A stretch of DNA of 64,000 bases, from contig OW051493.1 of assembly GCA_932521035.1 (NCBI GenBank), positions 3,906,001 to 3,970,000 on the forward strand. Reading direction: 5' to 3'. The stretch comes from Oscheius dolichura (Eukaryota > Nematoda > Chromadorea > Rhabditida > Rhabditidae). Positions 22,448-37,029 of the stretch are shown one piece after another; position 1 is the stretch's first letter; every line of letters begins with the position of its first letter. The notes under the pieces are model-generated. The model saw only the letters and a program-made list of their open reading frames with translations, ran no database searches and was not told the DNA's origin. The position numbers and the translations under genes were made by a program.

Positions 22448-24565
22448 CTAGACCTTCTCCTGCTCCATGGGCGACTCCTTGATGGGGGCCACCCGGGCAG
22501 AGCTTGGCTGGAGGACGTCCTCGGTGAAGGCACACGGCTGGCCTTTGATAAAGATCAGGAAGATGAGGTTGGTCACAGTCTGAAATGGTCAAGTTTATTT
22601 ACCGGAGCGGGACACCCTTACCATAACGGCGGCAACCACAAGGAAGACCCACTTCCACTCCTCCTGGGTCTGGTTGGGGGTGAGGGCCTCGACGACGAAG
22701 GGAATGATGAGCATGGTGATGGTCAGGCCGAGGGAGATGTTGCCCGTCACGAAGTGGCTGTACTGCTTAGAGAGCACGGGGCCGGCTTTGAAGAATCCAC
22801 CAGTCGTTGCTCCGAGGACACCGGCAGCTGCTCCCAACATGAGCATGTTCCAGGATTTGTGATCGTCTCCCATGAAGGCCAGGATGACGAGGAAGATGGT
22901 GGAGCCGAAGAAGGCGAGACTGTTGAAGAGACGGAACTTGTTCTGCTCGGATAGGAAGTGGATTCGGTCGGAGACACCGCCACAGAGGAGCTTCGAGAGG
23001 AACTGAGCCAGTGGAGGAATTGCCGCGGAGAGGCCAGTCTTATGGGCTGGATAGCCGAGGACTGAAAGGGATTGATTGGAAGATGAGGGGATAGAACTGA
23101 CCAGTTGACAGATACTTGGGGGAGTAGAGGAACATCATGTTGACACAGGTGAAGTTACCAATGGCCGCTATCCACACAGCCCAGACGGCAGGAGTTTTCA
23201 ATATTTTGGTATAGGGAACGGCTTGGAGGATCTTCTTACTGGAAGGACAATTATATGCGGATCGGAGGAAAACCTACTCAATTGCATTGGGCTTTCCAAT
23301 GGAAATCTTTCGCATCTCCACCCGGCCGACGAACGGATGTTTTTGGGGACTGTTGCGGTAGAAGAGGCCGTAGGTGACGAAGAGGAGAAGGGAGACGGCT
23401 CCGTGGGCATAGAATACTGAGGGCCATTTGAAGGCATCGCAGAGAGCTCCGGAGGCAGGCATAGTGATGGCCGGAGCCAGCTGGACATAGGCCACCAGGG
23501 CCGAGACGAAGAGGCCATTCTAAGGACAGATTGTGACCACGAGAAAGGGATACTGTACCTGCTTGAAGTAGGTCCACTTGGCACAGAAGGCTCCGATTAC
23601 AGGGAAGTTAGAGGCAAACGAAATGCCCTGGATGGCTCTGGTGACGAGCAGGTAGGGGAATCCAAACTGAAGCGGGGGATTTATCCAGGGGAGATATTCC
23701 GGGACATACTCGAATGGCCAACGGGAGGAGGAGGGTGGAGACGGAACTGAGGATCCCGAAGCAGGTGAAGACAGTCCGGATGCCGACTTTGTTGACCAGG
23801 AAGACGACGGGGAAGTTCGCGATCAAAGCGGCCAGGGCGACCATCGAAGTCGCGTACGACTGTTGGCCTGGAACGGTCTCTGTGTCTGCCCTAGCCATCT
23901 CAGGACTCACTCGCTGTAACAAGAGGCACATGGGCCGTCTGGTTGAATGCTGTACTGTTCCCATGATCCTCCGGCTCCATGCAGATCACGGCAAAACTGA
24001 AGCTGAGGATGTTGGACCTGAAAGGCTTCCATTCTCTCATGGTCATCCAAAACATATTCCTGCTTTTTCTCCCCCGGCCGGCGCTTGTTTTCACCCGCTT
24101 TGGCGAATCTGCCAAGTTTATGTACATATTTTCACGGGGAGACACATGTTTCTGTCTCGTCGCATTAGCCCGAGTGATTAGAGCTGGAATATTAAAAAAT
24201 ATCTTCCTCCAGGAGGTCTACAGACATTTAATTTCCCCCGCGCTCCTCTCTCTGCAGGCCTTTCTCACTCCCTCAGGAAAAATGTCATTGACAAAGATGC
24301 TAGCTGCTGATCTTTGTCTGTGACACTCTTGTGAGTGTAAAGGCGGTTTTGGTTTATTTTTGGGAATTTGAGAAAAGTAAACAGGACATAGGGCCCTCCG
24401 TTTGTTGTTCCTATTAGTTTTAATGGAAAAAAAAAGAACTAACCAGATGCTGGTGAGGCAGAGGAGGACGAGGACCATCATGACGAAGCGGGTCCTCGTG
24501 CCGAAGATGGCAATGTAGCGCTCTTCGGCCATGACGGTTTCACCGGGAGGAACGGAGAGTACCAT
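22448..24565 (-). CDS. SLC17-family organic anion / phosphate co-transporter (MFS)
   Basis: This is a major-facilitator protein of the SLC17 group (sialin, vesicular glutamate and Na/phosphate transporters). The start at 24565 precedes the first membrane segment (FVMMVLVLLCLTSIW). A 426-nt intron (24018-24443) follows, then a luminal loop with NST and NQT glycosylation sites, typical of SLC17 TM1-TM2. Further blocks are SQQSYATSMVALAALIANF, LVNKVGIRTVF, YLLVTRAIQGISFASNFP, LAPAITMPASGALCDAF, the central loop with SPQKHPFV, KTPAVWAVWIAAIGNFTCVN, LSAAIPPLAQFLSKLLCG and a final segment before the cytoplasmic tail ending MEQEKV. About 12 membrane segments can be placed. The other introns are about 38-43 nt. 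Which substrate it carries cannot be told from sequence. Confidence 0.9.
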
Positions 24566-27067
24566 TTCTGGAAAGGGGAGAATATATTGGTCGAGTGAGA
24601 TGAAGCACGGGGATGAGAAGATAAAAAGACTGATGAGGGAGGATCACTTGAATGTTCGCCGAAGAGCGGCTGGGATGGCCAAAAGTCGTTGGGTGGGGGA
24701 GATTACTGTACTGGCAGAGACGAGAGCCAAACAGAACTGGAATAGGGAAGGAGAGGAGAGACCGACAAGAAGGCAGCTTAACCCAGCCGGGTGCGTTCCT
24801 TCGTCCGTAACAGAACAGAAAAGTCGGGGGCAGACCGGTATTAATAACGACAAAGAAAGAATCAATGCAACTTCTGTGTCGTATGATATCTCTCCTCTTC
24901 TCTTCTCGTCGCCCGTTACACACAAGGTCGTCTTCTATTTTTGGCAGATCCCGCCGCTATTTCGGAAGTCCGACGTATCTTTGAAGAGTTTATAGACGGG
25001 TTTGGGGATGATGTCAACGTGGGCGGACGGGAATATTAGTCAAATTTCGACTGGTTGTAGTGGTCAAGAGGGGAGAGACTGCAGAGAGGCTGGCCGTTTT
25101 TTGTGATCTGTGAAATGGGAATGCTGCAAGATGGATGACAGGAAGCAATGATATCAGAGAGTGTAAGAGACACGAATAGAACCTACCGAATTCCTGGACA
25201 CGGTGGGTGGTGACTTCCTTATCATTCTAGCAGTAAATCAATCTGGGTGGGATCAAAGGGGATCAGGGGGGCAGTGTTATCATAATCATCTGGGAGGCGG
25301 GTGACCTAACGAGGTCAGTTTGGAAGAAGCGACAAGCTAGGGGTGACAGGGCGGGTAGACCGAACTGTATCTGGAGATGTCGCAGCACAAGGGGGTGATA
25401 CCCTTTGTTGTATTCTTCCTTTCCCAAACTCGAACTTTCTCTGAAGACTAAAAGTTTGAACTGTTCTTCTCCTTCTGGAATGTTTCAATCATCTTTTGAG
25501 CCTTGACAGTCGTCGAGAGTCCAGGAACCAGGGGCATTTTGTACTGTTATAAGAGAAATGGAGTGTCTAATGAATTGTGACAGCTGCGACACCGGAAGGA
25601 ACAGTAAACTGTGAACGACTAGGGGAAGAGGAAACGAGATTATCGACACAAACACAGCTATTTGCATAGGAAGTAGAGAACACTAAACATAAGGAAAGTG
25701 GGAGGACAGTATCTGCCGGGGGATGACCGGGGGACGGGCGCGATCATTGGAATAAGACGATGATTTGTGGCCCGGCGAGGCATTTGATCAACGGACTATT
25801 TTATACGGGAACAGAAGGGATTAGCAGGTGACAGTAGTATTTACCTACGACGGAATTAGTGTCACTGATCGAGGAGGGGTACAGAGTTTGAGAAGTAACA
25901 GGAGACGATGGCAGACGGGGCGATTCCACGGCGGCCGTGTCTATCAAAGGGAAGGCACAGTCACCCACGCTCAATAATAGATTCTTCGACGAAGACGCCC
26001 CTTTCTGGTGGGAAGAGGAGGCAGACAGTCTAGGCATGAATGTCTTCATCCTTGATTCTATACCATCTAGTCAACGACTATTTGCCTCGAAGAAGAGAAC
26101 TTCTGTTTTCGTGATCTGGTATCGCCGGTCCCGTCTCATGGCACAATACAAACACGGGGAAGTACGGTAAGCCCCGGTTTAAAAGCTTCTCCGCTAAGTT
26201 TAGAGTCTAGGAGATGGTCGGGATCAGAGTCCCGTAGACCCGGGACAAGTCAAACAGATGGTCTTTCAAAGAGTAGACAGGGAAGAGGGTCGACTGCCGA
26301 TCGGCAGCTTTGAAAGTCAAAAAACCGAGGATTGACTGTTTCGGACGGGGATTACGGCTGTTGACACCACCCCCAAAGGGCCGATTCTGGAATAAATCAA
26401 AGAAGATAGATCACAGATTGGATGGAGAACAGAGCTCGGGCTGTTGGTGTCTTGGGGTTCGGGATATTGGAAGGAGCCATTGTCCATTATTGGAATCTAT
26501 CCTATTGAGTCGGAGTGAGATACAAAAATGGTGGCAGATCGAAGAGGAGGACAAATAAATGGAATTCTATGAGACGATTAGGAGCGTGGGATATACTCGT
26601 GGCCGATTGACCGTCGAATGTCTGTGTCATGTTGTACTCCACACAGGTGGCCCGTGTCTTTTTCATTGTTTTTTGGAGTAGACGTCGAGGGGATCCATCA
26701 TCGTCGGCCGTGACTTTGACCTTTGGCGGATCATAACAGCCGGTGACGTCCCACAATCAGAAAACAAACACCTTCATCTTCTGGAATTGCCGTTTCCACG
26801 TTTCGAGTCTCTTGTGACTACCTTCCGTCTTTAGGACTCGCCCCGACGCAGCGGGTAACCGCTATCTGTCTTCAGGGGAGGCGGCCCGTACCGTCCTCTC
26901 TCAACATCCTGTAGACTGTATACTTTCGGTTTTATTGAGATCTGCGCATATCCAGCTACGACGAATTACCAGGCAAACGGAGGCACTCATTCTACACCGG
27001 TATCGGGGATATTAACTCGAGTCCTAAGTTACACGTTCGAAATATCACAAGAACAACAAAATGGAAA
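24566..27067. other. Gene-free stretch, purine-rich on the + strand
   Basis: About 2.5 kb upstream of the SLC17 gene and downstream of the ClC gene. No recognisable coding exon. It is purine-rich on the + strand near SLC17; by hand count 41 of 60 at 24601-24660. One TACGGTA word lies at 26163-26169. Confidence 0.5.
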
Positions 27068-30000
27068 CTAGACGGAAAGGTTGGTGGTCGTGGTCTGCTG
27101 AACGCGCGGGACGGTGATCATCACCGGCCCCGCGCTGCTCTCGCTGCCGTTTCTCTCGTTTCCCACCAACTCGGGAGGATCCAGGAGGAATTGGGAAGTG
27201 GTCCGCATCCTTGGTTGGATGGCCACGGCTCCTCGGGAATAGATGTGGTTGAAGGCCTCTCGCAGTTCCTTCAGGGCGACCACTCCGACGAGACGACCTC
27301 TCTCAGTGACGTAGGCGTGGTTTAGCGCGAGAAGGGAGAACAAAGTGTGGACCTGAAGAAGATGACTGTATTAGGGAAGAACAAGTGCCACCTTGTAGAG
27401 GGAAGTTCCTCTGACCAACTGGAATGGAGCCGAGTCGATGGCCACGTCGTCAAGGTCAATCTTCGAAGCCAGGACCTCTGCCCGCCTGGCCATCGAGTGC
27501 TGAACGTGGGCAAATGGGGTTTCGTGGACGAAGAGCATCGACGTCTGCAAAGCAAAAACAAAGAAAAGGCGTTAGGAAGCTGGTTAGTAGGCGGCTGTGG
27601 CGGTTGGCTGTGGTGGCGGCTGAACATACCACGGGCTCGACGACAGGCTCAGTCTGGGAGCGGAGGAAAGGAGCCAATGTGCCCCTCTCCCCCTGGTCAT
27701 CGTGAAGGGGAGAATGGGCCAGTAGGGTGTTCCCAGAGATTTGTCTGTCGGTCAGGAAGTGCTGTCCCCCGAGGTTGTTCAGATTGGCGGCCGAGTTCCT
27801 GCTCCTGAATGTGCCGAGGGTGTTGAATATCTCCGAGGCCGTTCGACTCCTCCGCTTGTGGAGGTTCAGACTGGGCTCCGGTCCCAGTTTCTTGTTGAGC
27901 AGGTAGACCAAGTACTTCCGGCCGACACTTCCCAGAAGAATCATCGACTCTGAATCGAATTTGTCATCCTCGAGAGCCCTCGACTGACTCTTGTCGTTTA
28001 CGAAGGGATAAGAGCGGAGAGACGGCGTCTCCAGGAGGATGTCCCTCAGCTCCTTGTAGGTCGTGTCCCGGGTGATGTACACGATGTCTTTGACCATGAC
28101 CTTGTCCACCTTCATTGTGTGCACACTGCAAAAAGACAGTTCATCGACCCAGGAGATCAGTCTACCTTGTACGCGAAGGCGGGAGATCCGACAGATACGG
28201 ATAGCCTTGGATTTTGATTGTGGACTCGTAGATGGACGGCTGGAGGAAGGCGCACAGGGCATTGGCCACCATAAGAGCGATGAGCACGGGCAGGAGGGCA
28301 CAGAGCTGACCAGTCGTCTCACAGACAATCACAGCAATAGACAGGGAATGGGTGACTGCCCCGGTGTAGGCAGCCGCCCCCACGACGGCATACAGCCCGG
28401 GATAGATGTGTGGTCCGTCGACTCCACGGAGTCCCTCGGGCCACCACATGGCCAGGAGTTCTCCACAGATACGGCCGAAGCCTGCGCCGATGACGAAGGA
28501 CGGTACGAAGATACCACACGGATAGTAGAGAGTGACATAGAGAGCCACCAAAGTGAACTAGAGCTGGAAATTAGAGGGGGAAGAATAATGAACTTACATA
28601 GACAATAACATAGCACGAGAGGGTCAGCAATGGATGGAAGTCATCAGTTCCATGGCCGCCAGTCCAATGGGCTATCATTTCGGGAGGACAGCCATGGTCA
28701 GAGATATTTGACAGGGTAAAGGTGCAGTTGGCTATGAAATCGGCCAGTGTCTCACGGAATGTTAGCTACAATAGTTGCTAATAAGAGGAGCCGATTAACC
28801 GCCACTTACATGGCCAGCAATGTAACGGCCGAAGCCGGCGGGATACGTAACGACGGCGAAGAGGGCAGCCATGAGGGCTGTGAAAGCGATGGGACTCTTT
28901 CCGAAGACCGACTGGTACAGTCTGTTTCTCTTCTTGAACATACAGACACGACGATGGAGCCAGACGAAGAGAGCCCCAAACAGTCCACAGAACACACTGA
29001 ATAGGGGGAGATCGACGGGATGACGGCTGGCTTACCCGAGGAGGACGAAGAAGGGGATCTCTTCGACGAGGAAGACCTCGTTGGGGAAGTTGGTCTGGTA
29101 GTAGGCGAGGATGGTTCCGGCTGAAGGGATGAATAGGGACAGAAGAAGGGAATTACCTATATGCGTGGGGACGATGGCAGCCATGGCGAAGCGGAAGACG
29201 AGGGCAGAACACGTGGTGGCGAAGAATTGACGCCAATAGTTTTTCACGGCAAAATATTTAGACGTGGACTCTATTCCATACAGGACAGCTGAAAGAGCAC
29301 TTGGCCGGAAGAAGAGGAAACAAATACCTCCAGCAGGAGCGGAGAAGGTACAGGCGATACCGACGGCACATCCAGTGGACAGCATCTCCATTTGTCGGCC
29401 TTCGTTGGAGAAGAAGTTGTTGTATTGACAGGCGGAGGTGGCCTTGTTCAGCAGGGTGGCCACGATGGCTCCGATATGTACAAAAGGTCCCTAAATCCAT
29501 CCTCCATTGCTTTCCAAAGTGGGTGACTCACTTCTTTACCGGCAGGCATTCCCGCGCCGAGGGTAAGTGTCAAGCCGACCACTTTGGCTATCAATGTCTT
29601 CAGAGTTAGGTAGTTCTTGAGCATGAACCCGTGGATGATGACCTTCACTTCCGGAATACCCGAGCCTAGAAGAGTTTTACGAGGGAAACGGGAAGGATCA
29701 CATACCGACGGCTTGTTTACTGACAGAATGGCAGAAGAGGGACGCGGACAGGACGAGCAGGGTCATGAACATGGTCCAAGCCACGAACCCGTAGTACGGA
29801 TGGCCCTGGTCGCTCCATTCGTAGAGTATTATTCTATCTAAAGGACTCTACCGTAGTTTATGAGTAAGGATGACTCACAATGCTGTAAATATTCAATAGC
29901 AACATCCATAAAAATAGATAAAATGGCCGTGATTATACCCAACATTGCACTGAGGAACCACTAAACAGCTATTTCTTCACGTGAAAAAGATTAACTCACA

Positions 30001-30253
30001 TCTTCGACCAAGAAGTGCACCAAGTTCTTGTAGTGGCCTGGAAATAGAATTATATTAAAAAGGAATAAAATGGCATACGGGTCAAGAACTGTGCCATCGT
30101 CTCCTTGGTCTTCTCGTCCTCGTAGACCGGGGTGTCGTCGTCCGACAGCTCGTCCTCCTCCTCCCCATAGTCATCTCGCTCGTCCTCACCCAGGAGACGC
30201 TCGTCCACCCCGTCCGGTGCTCTGAACATGGGCAATGTGACCGGGACAAACAT
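27068..30253 (-). CDS. ClC voltage-gated chloride channel, ClC-1/ClC-2/ClC-K type
   Basis: This is a plasma-membrane-type chloride channel. The start at 30253 gives an acidic cytoplasmic N-terminus ([20 protein letters not shown]) before [13 protein letters not shown]. Selectivity motifs are all present: [24 protein letters not shown] (with the gating glutamate) and [17 protein letters not shown]. The helix usually reading GGVLFSIE reads GAVLYGIE here. The remaining membrane domain ends near [15 protein letters not shown]. Two C-terminal CBS domains follow ([21 protein letters not shown]...; [12 protein letters not shown]...[14 protein letters not shown]), separated by a linker with [10 protein letters not shown] and RSQTEPV. 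Exons are split by many introns of about 40-60 nt. Sequence around the CBS1 start ([13 protein letters not shown]) matches the ClC-1/2 branch better than the endosomal exchangers. Confidence 0.95.
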
Positions 30254-32450
30254 CTGTTATTCGCCCTCCTCTCCGCAAATAATCCGCTATCAATATCCAA
30301 ACAACTGGTTGAACTTTCATAAATCAGGGGCTAGGCTGCCGAGCCGTCTGTTTCCTATCAGCCTCCGCGGCGGCGGAAGGGGGACAGGCGAGGGTCCTCC
30401 TCCCTAATCTGCCACCTTTGATTACGGTATCATTTCAGTTCGAACTTCAAAGAGTTCAAAGAGAAGCCTCTTCGCTCAAAGATGAAGGCCACTTCCCGGA
30501 ACACATGACATTCTCCAAATTGACCTTATCGGAGCTTTGTGGCCGTATCGATTCGCCCGAGGAACCGGTTCCCCTTCCGCTTCAACTTTGATCGTCCATG
30601 TTTGTTATGTCATAAATTCCTGGCCGGCATGGGGCTTTTCTATGTGGGAAATACAAAAAGTAGTCAATGGGATGGAAAGACTAATGCGGCTGTTTGGAGG
30701 ACGGCCAAAGGGTAGAGCTCAAGGTTCGAAGACACGCGAAAATGGGATCTATTCTTAGACTTTTAACCGTGAAGATGACGCTGTCTGGCCTCTTCCTCCT
30801 CCAAGAAATAGAGTAAACATTTAAAAAGAAGATATGATACCTCCGGCGTAGTGAGCGTAACCCGAAACGGGGCATAATGACGGCGACAGAAAATAGTTGC
30901 CGCGAGCGGTCGCGCGGCGCACTTTCCTACAGTATTCCATGAGGAGGGAAACCCGTTAGGAGGAAGAGGAAAGGAGGCACACCTGGGGGCATCCGCTGGG
31001 AGGCTCATCGTCGTCGATGGCGTCGTCTACGAGGGGCGGAGCCCCCGGGATGTACTGTCCCCCCTTTTGTTACAACTTCCTTCCTCTCGTCGCCACGGCC
31101 ATTGTATTGTCTATTTTAGGAGGCCGGGAGGGAGACGCGAGGCTGGATCAGCTACTACTGGCAGCAGAAAAACAAGAAGATGATGAAACGGCATATATGA
31201 CCGGCTCGATGGCTGGCTATCCCCAGAAGATGATGAAATCCCCTTTGGGCCCAGACGGGGTGGCCTGAATCCCATACCGGTTTCCGTCTTCCTAAAGAGT
31301 AGAATGCGATAATCTCGTGCTTTGTGCTCGAGTAATTTGTTGGAGTGACTGATTGACCCAATGAATATGAAACCAGTAGCAGGGACTGGTCCGACCGCCT
31401 GGGTAAATTCCAAAATACCATGAGTCACCCGCCGGCATTTCCCGGAGGAGGAGGGGAACTATGTGTCGGACAAATGGCCCGGATTATTCCGGGGTTTAGA
31501 GGCATTGTTCCGAGGACTCTCGAGGTTTCAATAGAACTTGGAACTGCTACCACTGTGACTTGGATTCGAAGAAGGCCTCTCTAATCCGGCGAGGAGGGAA
31601 CAAGAGGTTCAAAACATACGGATTGGCGGCCAGGAGAAGGGCTGCCAGCAAGCGGCGCATCTGGGTGGCAATGGCATGGCAAGAAGCGGCCGTAAATTGG
31701 CACCGGATCAAGCTGGTCAGGGCGGAGGACAGGGATTTTCGCGTCTACGGAAATAGAAATGAAGACAAGCCGGATGGATGAAGGGGATCAGTCTTCTGGA
31801 ATGGCAGCCAAGGGCTCCGGTTAGCCTTGGGCTTCATTACACTCCGGTATCAGCCGGGGACAGAAATAGAAACGACGCCATATACTTCTCAGTCTGTTTG
31901 ATCTTTCCATTTCTGGCATCTGTCTGTTTCTTGGGAATGAACGGGGTCCCCTCGAAGGAACGCGCCCCGTTATCAATGGGTATCTCCAGCGCCCCCGTTG
32001 TCACAAACAGCCCACTCACAGCAGAATTTGGACAGGCAAAATAAAAAAAAGGGAAGATGACATACTGGAAGTAGTATTTACTAGGATGACAAGTGAGGCG
32101 AACTACTTCAACCAAAGAAACAGGCCCGGGATGTACTTACTCGTTTGACTTTTCGTCTGCCATGGTGGTCGAGGAACGAGGAGGTAAGCGGAGATCGTCC
32201 TCCAGGAGCCTCTATTTATGTGTGGTTGCCATCGATAGCGCGGAAAACGACGTCCACACAGACGACGCCCTCAAAAGGTTAATCGGGCGATCGGCCGAAA
32301 CCTGTAGAGACGGACCCGGAAGAGGGAGAAAAGGGACCGGGGAAGGGGGCACTTGACCACTGGGCCAGGGATTCGGGAGGAGGATGGCCGTACCCCCCTT
32401 GCCCCACTTCCAAACTCCCTAGGTGTTATTTAAGAAATTCAAGAAGTGAT
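30254..32450. other. GC-rich gene-free stretch upstream of the ClC gene
   Basis: About 2.2 kb with no supported exon. The + strand tends to purine richness, so the ClC sense strand is pyrimidine-rich. A TACGGTA word at 30423-30429 lies 170 bp upstream of the ClC start. Another (29849-29855) falls within the ClC gene, in an intron. Confidence 0.45.
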
Positions 32451-33784
32451 GGCTCTGGTGGAACATACGAAATATAAGTAAAAAGACACGAGAGTAGAGA
32501 CTGGACCCACTTGTTCTTCTCCTCGTCGTCCATCGGCAGGAGCAGAGAAGGCTGTGCTGTGGCTGATAATAGTCGATAAAACTATTTTCGGTCACTTTCA
32601 AATTGGCCGGTTTCTCGACTGTAATGTCAAAGAAGCAAAAAGCCGACACTCTTCGCAGGTGATTGATTCGAACAATATTCGAGCAAGGCTACCGGAAGCC
32701 TCCTGCGGAAATCTCTTCTCTCTGCTTCAATAAATATCCATCCCCTTTTTTATTTTATGGATCTGCTTCTATTTATCTCTAGCCTATCAGAAATAACAGC
32801 CAAATTGACTGTTCCAAGAGTTACCATCAGAAATCTTGGACAACAAATGGACAGCAGAGATTGACAACAGTTCCCGGTGGTGTTGGGGCCGCCATCACAG
32901 TTTCTCGCCTCAACTGACGACATGATTTCTGATGTCAGCTTTGCCCATATGCCGTATTTCAAGGTCGCGACCCTTTATCATCGACCATGTGATGATGCTG
33001 CAAGACAGCTTGGTCAAACAGTGTGCGGGGACAGGAACTCTTCGGTCTGCCCATCTGAAATGTTCATTCTCCATTTTCCAGTCACATTATACAATAGCAT
33101 TTACTTCTTGGTTATTATTTGCAGACAATTTATAGAGAAGGGTAATGAGGCTTGGTAATATTCCAGATTGTATAAGATGCATCCCTATCAGGAACACCAG
33201 CTTGCAAACAGAAGACCAGCCTCAGTTCTGATTATTGATAAGGCCAATAAATATGGAGTTACTGTATTACTTATATTACTTATTGCTGTCAAGCGATTGC
33301 ACCCTCGGCCCAGCTCGATTGCCCCCGCTGATTCGTTCCGTCGTGTTCGCTTGCTAAAGATCCGCACTTTTGATACACTTCATTTCATCTAGAATCGTAC
33401 CCGCTGGCACAGGGAGTGAGCTATCAAGATAGCGCTCACGTTCTTACAAGAATTTTGGGTCGCTCGCCTCTCAGCCGCACAGCCATGTCCTGCAGATGCG
33501 CAGCTAAGATATCGTTGAACAAGGCACCCTGACCTCCTTATGACACTTTTTTATTTATCGTTTGAGACCAACTTAGGTAAACCCATTCTACTCGGCCTAC
33601 TCACTTGGAAGAAACCCTCCTTCGTTATCGCGGCCTTTTCTTTCAGCCTTGTTCCTAAGCGGCTGTTGCTCTTCTTATCTATGTATGCCCTTTTGGGTGT
33701 TCATTACTACGAGCCTCCCCACCACCCAAGTTTCTAGTATGCATTTTCAAATACCGCTGGCCGTTTATGAGCAGAACAAAATAA

Positions 33785-33817
33785 AAAAGATTCCCCGTCA
33801 ATGGTGAGAATCTTTTT
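33785..33817. repeat. Short inverted repeat (hairpin)
   Basis: Ten-base arms AAAAAGATTC and GAATCTTTTT flank a loop of about 13 nt. The hairpin is isolated in the AT-rich desert. Function is unknown. Confidence 0.4.
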
Positions 33818-36800
33818 AGTCGTTTCTATAGCTTTATATCAGCGACTAGGCCTCTCTATTCAGCTCTCGAGATCTCTTTTTTTCTACGCGTGCACTGTTT
33901 AGTAAACTACCCAAACAATAACTGCAGTCGATGCAACTCGATCCTTGTTTACGCGCAAAAGGTCAGATTAGCATAGCTCCACGCTAGAGGGAAGCTATTC
34001 TAGTTTCATTTACTCTTTTTCGATTATCACTCCGAGTCACTTGTTGCGCATGTTCAGATTCAATTATTGTTCAATGATCCGTGTCATTCCTCTTGATATT
34101 TTATGCTAATTAGATAATATAATCAGCACTGTGGTTATATTTCTGCTCATTTGATCACACTCTACCAAGTAAATTCAACAATGTTGGTTCTTTACAATGT
34201 TGCACAAAATTTGATAATCTGCGGAGAGATTTGGCAGATCGATTTTTCAGCCAGTCCCCTCCCATATCTGTATAAATCTGATTCGTACATTCAGATTGAT
34301 TTTATACATTCCCCAGGATAATTCTCGATCCCTTTATATGATTTGTAATTTTGTTGAGCAAGCCACTTTTCTTATAGTATTTCTCCTATTCACCATGCTG
34401 CCATTCATGCCCCTTTGTTGTAACTTGGCAACCCGAAGCATTCCCGTTCAGCTCGTTTATATTTTACAGGGTGAAGTTCTTCTAAAATTTTAGCTGTTAT
34501 TGTTATTCTGGGAAATAGCATGTCTAACCACAAGGCGACCAAGAGCAAATACCATTTATGATTCCTTTGCTTATGGCGCCTCAGCAATGCTCAGTGACAT
34601 CCGATTATTTGGGGAGGCTTTTAGCCTTGGCTTTCGAGGAAATTTCTTCTTCTTTCTTCCCCGACATTTTTTCTTCTGTGGGGATTTGTCTGATACGTCC
34701 CTAGTCTTTATATATTCCTTTTTATGACCTTTTTACAATCGAATTGTTCTCACACTTTTATTCATCTGCGCAGTTCTTTAGCTGTCTATTGTATTTCTGC
34801 GCTTTATGGAATACTGCTATACATATATCATCAAATCTAATATATTTATCCATTTGCTTTGCTTAGTCCGTCGGGCTAACATCTGCGTTTTGCTACTATA
34901 CAATTGCCGTCCATCGGTTGCTAATTAGTACCATGTGACTTTTTTTGAAAAGCCATTTTTATATCAGAAATATTTATTTCCTGTGATATATACTCATGGC
35001 GTCCTTCCCTAGAAACGAACAGCTTAGCTTTATTCAGCTGCGCGCTCAGTCGCCGTCCGTTATGCGACTTGCACGGCGACCATCACCCATATCAACGATC
35101 GTGGTTTTGCTCTGCCAGCTCTCTAATCTCTCGCACTTTGCTAGACGTAGAATAAACTATCGCGTAGGGGGTGTTCGCCAGTTCACTAACAAACTTCTTG
35201 AACTTTATGCTCAGCTTTCATTCTCTAGCTGTTCTATGCGCGGACATAACGAAATGTTGGCTACTATTATAATTGTATGTCGACAGAGAGGTCGATGTTA
35301 ATATAGAATGATTTGGGTGTGTCCCTTTTGGTACAGTCATTGTTGCCGCCGGCCTCGTCATCTCCCGCTATCTTTTCAATATGGTCACTTAGTCCGACTC
35401 TGGCTTTTTGTAGAATGTCGATACTGATTTTTGAGCATATATATCTTTCTAACCGTTTTTTGAAGAAGTATAAGCCAGTATTTAGGGTGCCCCTGCAATG
35501 GACGACGATTGGTCACTTGGCAAGGACTGTCTGATATCTGTGGTTGCTCCAAGACTGAATATTGATCTCACTAGAGCTGACAGCGACGTTAAAGATGAAC
35601 CATTGGACGAATTTGGTTGGTTATGTTTTTCAAATATATTATTTAGTTGAAGCTAGAAGGCTAGACCCTAGAATATTTGCCTTTTTATAATAACAAGCTA
35701 ATACGCTTTGCGAATTCTACCATGCGAATCGTTTTTTCCGCTAATCTACGGCGAAGTCGTATAGCGAGGGAACTTTTTTATTGGATAGCATACAGTGGAA
35801 ATTACCAGGAGGAATCCGTTTTAGATTAGCTATTGAAATTCTCGCAATCTACCGGAACGGGGGTGGTTTAATTTCTACAAAATTCTATTTCGGGAAACAC
35901 TTACATTTTATAAAAGAATTGTACGACTTTCTTTTCTTTTCCTTTTCCATACCACCGTGTCCTTTTTTTGGTACATCTAGGCTAATAAGGTTAATTCCAT
36001 CAATTAACAAGAGGGTTTAGTCACAACTTATGGTCCTGGCTTTTAATCTTTACATAGTAGGAGTATGTTCTGTTCAACAATTGTTTCCAATAGTGCTTTC
36101 GCAGCTTTCTATTTTCTATAAGGCCTGCCTTCTTGCCTAGCGTTGGGAGGGTAGTCGGAGGCAGGTGCCTGGCAACAGTAATGGCTCTACGCATGGCACA
36201 TCAACTTTGCTGAGTACCATATTTCGGCGTTCTTTTATTGAAAAAGATGTGCCGAAAATTCCCTTTGGCTTTTTTTTGCACATTTTCTCTGCATTGATCG
36301 TTCCTTTCGATACGATAGCCGCCAGCAAGATACCTTATCAATACTTTGGCAGTGCCCTGAACTTGGTATTTGCTGAAGGTGGTTGTCGAGAAGCTCTTAA
36401 CCGCGATGGGCATACAATATTTCACAAAATATCAGGATTCTTAATTAGCACCCAACCACATGAATAAGTGATTTGTGATGCACCCCGTTATATGTCAAAA
36501 TTGTTTCAATTAGGCCTTGCCTTCAGTTGAACTTTTTAATTCGTTATTTCCGTTTACTTTGTGACGCTCGCAACACTGCTATGGACCAAATTGAATCCGT
36601 CAGAGAAAGATAAGATGAGCGATTGCTGTAGGAACTGATAGCAAGTGCCTCTGGTCCGGTTATTAGTACGGCTTGAGAGCAGCCGCTTAGTTTTGCTTTT
36701 ATTCTGTAGGAAGTAGCTAGTATATTTTGCTACTTGCTAAGGATGAATCCTTCCGGAATGCCTATCATGGCTCTACAAAATAACTACCGGCCATCGTGTG

Positions 36801-37029
36801 CGGTATCCTGTCCTACTCAAATTGTTATAAATGGTTAGTATTGTTTCTTTTCACAACTTGTTACTTTTTTATTTTATTTTTTCAAAAACAGGTTGCCCGC
36901 TTTTCTAACGGTTGGATTTGGATCTAGCGCGACTAGTAGCCATTCTCGTATAATTGCCTGCCGGTTTGTCTTGTTTTCGCGAACACTACATAACGCTATC
37001 ACAATTTATTTATCCTTTATGAACTTCTT

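Noticed and set aside
31560-31781. A short basic frame upstream of the ClC gene
   Set aside because: Only 73 codons, no family resemblance, and located in skewed gene-free DNA.
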